A stretch of 7,435 nt of DNA. It comes from an uncultured Muribaculaceae bacterium (lineage in GTDB: Bacteria; Bacteroidota; Bacteroidia; Bacteroidales; Muribaculaceae). Below, piece by piece: positions 5,384 through 7,435 of the stretch. Position 1 is the first letter of the stretch. Each line of letters begins with the position of its first letter. A program made the position numbers and the translations under genes. The stretch is taken from positions 1-7,435 of the forward strand of contig CAJUCW010000062.1 in assembly GCA_910585275.1 (NCBI GenBank), read 5' to 3'. The notes beneath the pieces are model-generated. The model saw only the letters and a list, made by a program, of their open reading frames with translations, did no database searches and was not told where the DNA came from.

Positions 5384-6848
5384 GGGGGATTCTGTGGAGT
5401 CCGCGCAATTGAAACTGAAGACGGCGCGGACCCTTAAATGGAACACTATCGACCGTCTGGCTTCGCAGGTGCTCTATAGCGTAGTGGGCATTGTGCTCGC
5501 GAACGTGGTCTCGCAGGAGGATTATGGTCTTGTAGGGGCGCTTCTCGTTTTCCAGGCGTTTGCCATAATTTTTGCCGACAGCGGTTTCGGTGCAGCCTTG
5601 CTGCAGAAGAAGGAACCTACGGAGGAAGATTATTCCACCGTGTTTTGGTTTAATCTTGTGGTGAGCGTGACGGTCTATTGGGTATTGTGGTTTGCATCGC
5701 CTCTGATAGCCGATATATTCCACGGCGAGCAGCGGCTTATTCCGTTGTCGAAGGCGATGTTTCTTACGTTTGTGCTCAATGCGCTTGCCATAGTACAGAC
5801 CAACCGTCTTATGAAGCGCATGGACGTGAAGATGATTGCCGTTTCCAACGTCGTGGCGCAGGTGGCCGGCGGCGGCCTCGGCATTTATCTCGCACTTAAG
5901 GGATATGGTGCATGGGCACTTGTCTGGCAGTCGGTGGCTCTTGCCGGAATCAAGACGGTAATCCTTTGGGCCACCGGAAAATGGGTGCCGACATGCTGGA
6001 TAAAGGTAGCCTCTCTGAAGCAGATTTGGCGTATAGGGTTGAGCGTGTTCTCTTCGTCGATGCTCAATACGTTCTTCCTTACGGTTTATTCCTTTGTTAT
6101 CGGAGCGTTTTATTCCTTCAAATCGTTGGGCGTTTACTCCCAGGCCGATAAATGGAGCAAGATGGGCACCGCGTCGCTCTCGCAGGTGCTGACGGCATCG
6201 TTCGTGCCCCTCCTTTCCAAGTTTCAGGACAACGGCGATGATTTCCGCCGCTATGTGAAGAAAATAAACCGGTTTACGGCATTTGTTCTTTTCCCGGTCA
6301 TGACGGGACTTGCCGTTGTCGGTGCGCCTCTGTTCCATTCATTTTTTGGAAACAAATGGGACGCTGCCATAATTCTCTTTCAGATTCTCTGCGTGAGAGG
6401 TATTTTTGTGGTGCTCGTGTCATTGTATGGCAACTATATCCTTTCCAAAGGGTATGGAAAACGTCTTTTCATAATAGAAGTGGTGAAAGATGTTTCTATT
6501 GTAGTCGCCATTCTTGTCACGGTGTTTTACCATAGCGTTGACCTTCTTGTTTGGGGACAGTTCTGGGCGTCGTTGCTGACGTGGGTGGTGATAGTATGGT
6601 TCACGGGGCGTTCCATTGGTTATTCTATAGCGGGGATGATTGCCGACCTTGTGCCATTTCTGTTGGCATCCTTGGCAATGTGCGGTGTATGTGTGGCTAT
6701 AGGGGCGGCAGGGATGCCTCCGGTGATAAGTTTGCTTGTAGAGGTATGCGCCGGAGGGGCGACCTACGTAGTCATAATGTGGCTGTGTAGATTCCCTGAA
6801 CTGAAAGACGCCTCCGCCTATCTCTTCGGTCGTTTCCGCCGCCGTTGA
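5373..6848 (+). CDS. WzxC-like lipopolysaccharide/polysaccharide flippase (MOP superfamily)
   Basis: A 491-residue inner-membrane protein that would flip lipid-linked glycan units to the periplasmic face. It is hydrophobic through most of its length, with roughly 12-14 membrane segments, matching the WzxC length of about 490. Family signatures lie at the N-terminus: KWNTIDRLASQ (22-32), QEDYGLVG (48-55), ADSGFGAALLQKK (68-80) and EEDYSTVFWFN (84-94). The C-terminus is short and basic (RFRRR). The start lies inside the GIN-domain gene (11-base overlap) with GAGGA just upstream, so translation is probably coupled. No glycosyltransferase, polymerase or ligase gene is in the window, so the transported glycan cannot be named. 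It is the last gene of the operon. Confidence 0.9.
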   Translation: MKNEGDSVESAQLKLKTARTLKWNTIDRLASQVLYSVVGIVLANVVSQEDYGLVGALLVFQAFAIIFADSGFGAALLQKKEPTEEDYSTVFWFNLVVSVTVYWVLWFASPLIADIFHGEQRLIPLSKAMFLTFVLNALAIVQTNRLMKRMDVKMIAVSNVVAQVAGGGLGIYLALKGYGAWALVWQSVALAGIKTVILWATGKWVPTCWIKVASLKQIWRIGLSVFSSSMLNTFFLTVYSFVIGAFYSFKSLGVYSQADKWSKMGTASLSQVLTASFVPLLSKFQDNGDDFRRYVKKINRFTAFVLFPVMTGLAVVGAPLFHSFFGNKWDAAIILFQILCVRGIFVVLVSLYGNYILSKGYGKRLFIIEVVKDVSIVVAILVTVFYHSVDLLVWGQFWASLLTWVVIVWFTGRSIGYSIAGMIADLVPFLLASLAMCGVCVAIGAAGMPPVISLLVEVCAGGATYVVIMWLCRFPELKDASAYLFGRFRRR

Positions 6849-6945
6849 CAATCCACTTTCCGCTACTCCCTTATCTATCACGGCAAATACCTGTTTTGTT
6901 TTCGATAGGAGGTTGGACTTATAATGGAATGGATATGATTGGAGA

Positions 6946-7150
6946 CGAAGTTGTTTAAACTTTTTTCTTTTTCAAGATTTCGTCAGATTTTCGAGTTGAT
7001 TTTGAAACTTGCATAGGGAGTTTAGCGGGCTAAACGACCGATGAAAGGTTCAAAAGCGACCGAAAAGATGGCGGAAGATTGGGAAAGAGGTCTTTTTAAC
7101 ATAAAAAGCCATAAGAAAATCAATCTCCGTAAAAAGTTTAAACAACTTCG
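6946..7150. repeat. 205-bp element bounded by a perfect 20-bp inverted repeat
   Basis: CGAAGTTGTTTAAACTTTTT (6946-6965) is the exact reverse complement of 7131-7150. Inward, pairing resumes at 6975-6979 with 7122-7126 and at 6986-6992 with 7115-7121, so the ends can form an imperfect 32-bp stem. Inside are further hairpins: 6970-6979 with 6998-7007 (competing with the outer stem), GTTTAG with CTAAAC (7020-7025 with 7030-7035) and CTTTTT with AAAAAG (7092-7097 with 7103-7108). No transposase or clear target duplication is seen. A MITE-like non-autonomous element, a long hairpin RNA or a pair of facing terminators would all fit. Confidence 0.6.
6947..6973 (+). terminator. Possible weak terminator of the plus-strand operon
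   Basis: AAGTT (6948-6952), loop GTTTA and AACTT (6958-6962) form a short AT-rich hairpin running directly into a T-rich tract (TTTTCTTTTT, 6963-6972), about 100 bases after the flippase stop. It is the only terminator-like sequence I see between the operon and the tRNA. The stem is weak, and these bases are also the left arm of the large inverted repeat. Confidence 0.3.
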
Positions 7151-7300
7151 ACGTCTGCAACGTCTATTGTCACTACGATTCGTTATTATTTTGGAGTGGG
7201 GAATAGAAAATTTTATAAAAAAAAGTGTAGATGTAAATATATGGTATTTAACATGATATGAAATATGTGCATAAAATATCTTAAAAAATATGGCTAAAAA
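7151..7300. other. AT-rich gene-free stretch before the tRNA promoter
   Basis: From about 7200 onward the sequence is rich in A and T runs (an 8-A run at 7217-7224, for example). A 6-base direct repeat ACGTCT lies at 7151-7156 and 7160-7165, at the edge of the inverted-repeat element. I see no gene. The A-runs just upstream of the tRNA promoter could act as an UP-like element. Confidence 0.4.
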
Positions 7301-7332
7301 TTTGGTAGATTCGTAAAAAGTGTCTAACTTTG
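7301..7332 (+). promoter_or_regulatory. Promoter of the tRNA-Phe gene
   Basis: TTTG (7301-7304), a 20-base spacer and TAACTTTG (7325-7332) match the Bacteroidota consensus in full. Transcription should begin near 7338, giving a 5' leader of about 50 bases before the tRNA. The leader holds a hairpin, TGCTC (7356-7360) with GAGCA (7365-7369) and loop AAAA, which may be part of the precursor removed by RNase P. Confidence 0.8.
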
Positions 7333-7386
7333 CACTCGCAAACGGGAAGGAACGGTGCTCAAAAGAGCAGCCGAGACAATCCAAAA

Positions 7387-7435
7387 GGTGCCATAGCTCA
7401 GTTGGTAGAGCAAAGGACTGAAAATCCTTGTGTCC
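7387..7435 (+). tRNA. tRNA-Phe (GAA), partial, cut by the right edge
   Basis: The 5' acceptor strand is GGTGCCA (7387-7393), then the D-stem GCTC (7396-7399) with GAGC (7408-7411) and a loop AGTTGGTA. The anticodon stem is AAGGA (7413-7417) with TCCTT (7425-7429), and the loop is CTGAAAA with anticodon GAA at 7420-7422, which reads UUC/UUU as phenylalanine. The T-arm and 3' acceptor strand lie beyond the window, so neither an encoded CCA nor an integration site can be judged. Confidence 0.93.

Noticed and set aside
5229..6338. Long minus-strand open frame of 369 codons opposite the flippase
   Set aside because: A shadow frame with a strongly Arg/His-rich product, while the plus strand encodes a well-conserved flippase.
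7041..7256. Plus-strand 71-codon open frame
   Set aside because: It runs across the right arm of the inverted repeat and into AT-rich DNA. It has no recognisable domain or ribosome binding site, and its Lys/Arg-rich content reflects A-rich sequence.
7022..7384. Minus-strand 120-codon open frame antisense to the tRNA promoter region
   Set aside because: It would cover the tRNA-Phe promoter and the inverted-repeat element, shows no family features and is composed as expected for AT-rich non-coding DNA.
1..7435. CRISPR array, toxin-antitoxin pair, restriction system or phage defence cluster
   Set aside because: I saw no regularly spaced repeats and no proteins of those families on either strand.

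Overview
The window looks like chromosomal DNA of a Bacteroidales bacterium. The best evidence is promoter architecture: the octamer TAACTTTG, a match to the Bacteroidota -7 consensus TAnnTTTG, occurs three times in gene-free DNA, twice with a perfect TTTG box 20 bases upstream. The protein families agree: a TPR/HTH membrane regulator of the DUF6377 type, a GIN-domain (DUF2807) secreted protein and a WzxC-like flippase. Mixed but moderate GC would fit Muribaculaceae or a related gut family; that rank is a guess.

Layout. Bases 1-58, read on the minus strand, resemble the start of a group II intron running off the left edge. Bases 59-361 hold what I read as an undescribed non-coding RNA unit on the minus strand: a consensus promoter (330-361), a structured body with a GC-rich 5' part and an AU-rich 3' part, and a 12-bp GNRA-capped terminator (59-86). 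Bases 446-473 are the terminator of the next gene, a minus-strand 550-residue regulator-like protein (524-2176). A 122-bp divergent promoter region follows. To its right, four plus-strand genes probably form an operon: an M16B zinc peptidase (2299-3525), dusB (3556-4536), a GIN-domain protein (4610-5383) and an O-antigen/polysaccharide flippase (5373-6848). The last two overlap by 11 bases.

The 540 bases from 6849 to the tRNA contain no gene I can support. They hold a perfect 20-bp inverted repeat 165 bases apart, which extends to an imperfect 32-bp stem, followed by an AT-rich stretch and a consensus promoter. That promoter drives a tRNA-Phe(GAA) gene cut off by the right edge.

Functionally the operon mixes housekeeping (tRNA dihydrouridylation, cytosolic proteolysis) with cell-surface functions (secreted beta-repeat protein, lipid-linked glycan flipping). 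No glycosyltransferases are visible, so the flippase is an orphan here. The most interesting unexplained items are the non-coding RNA candidate at the left and the inverted-repeat element at the right.
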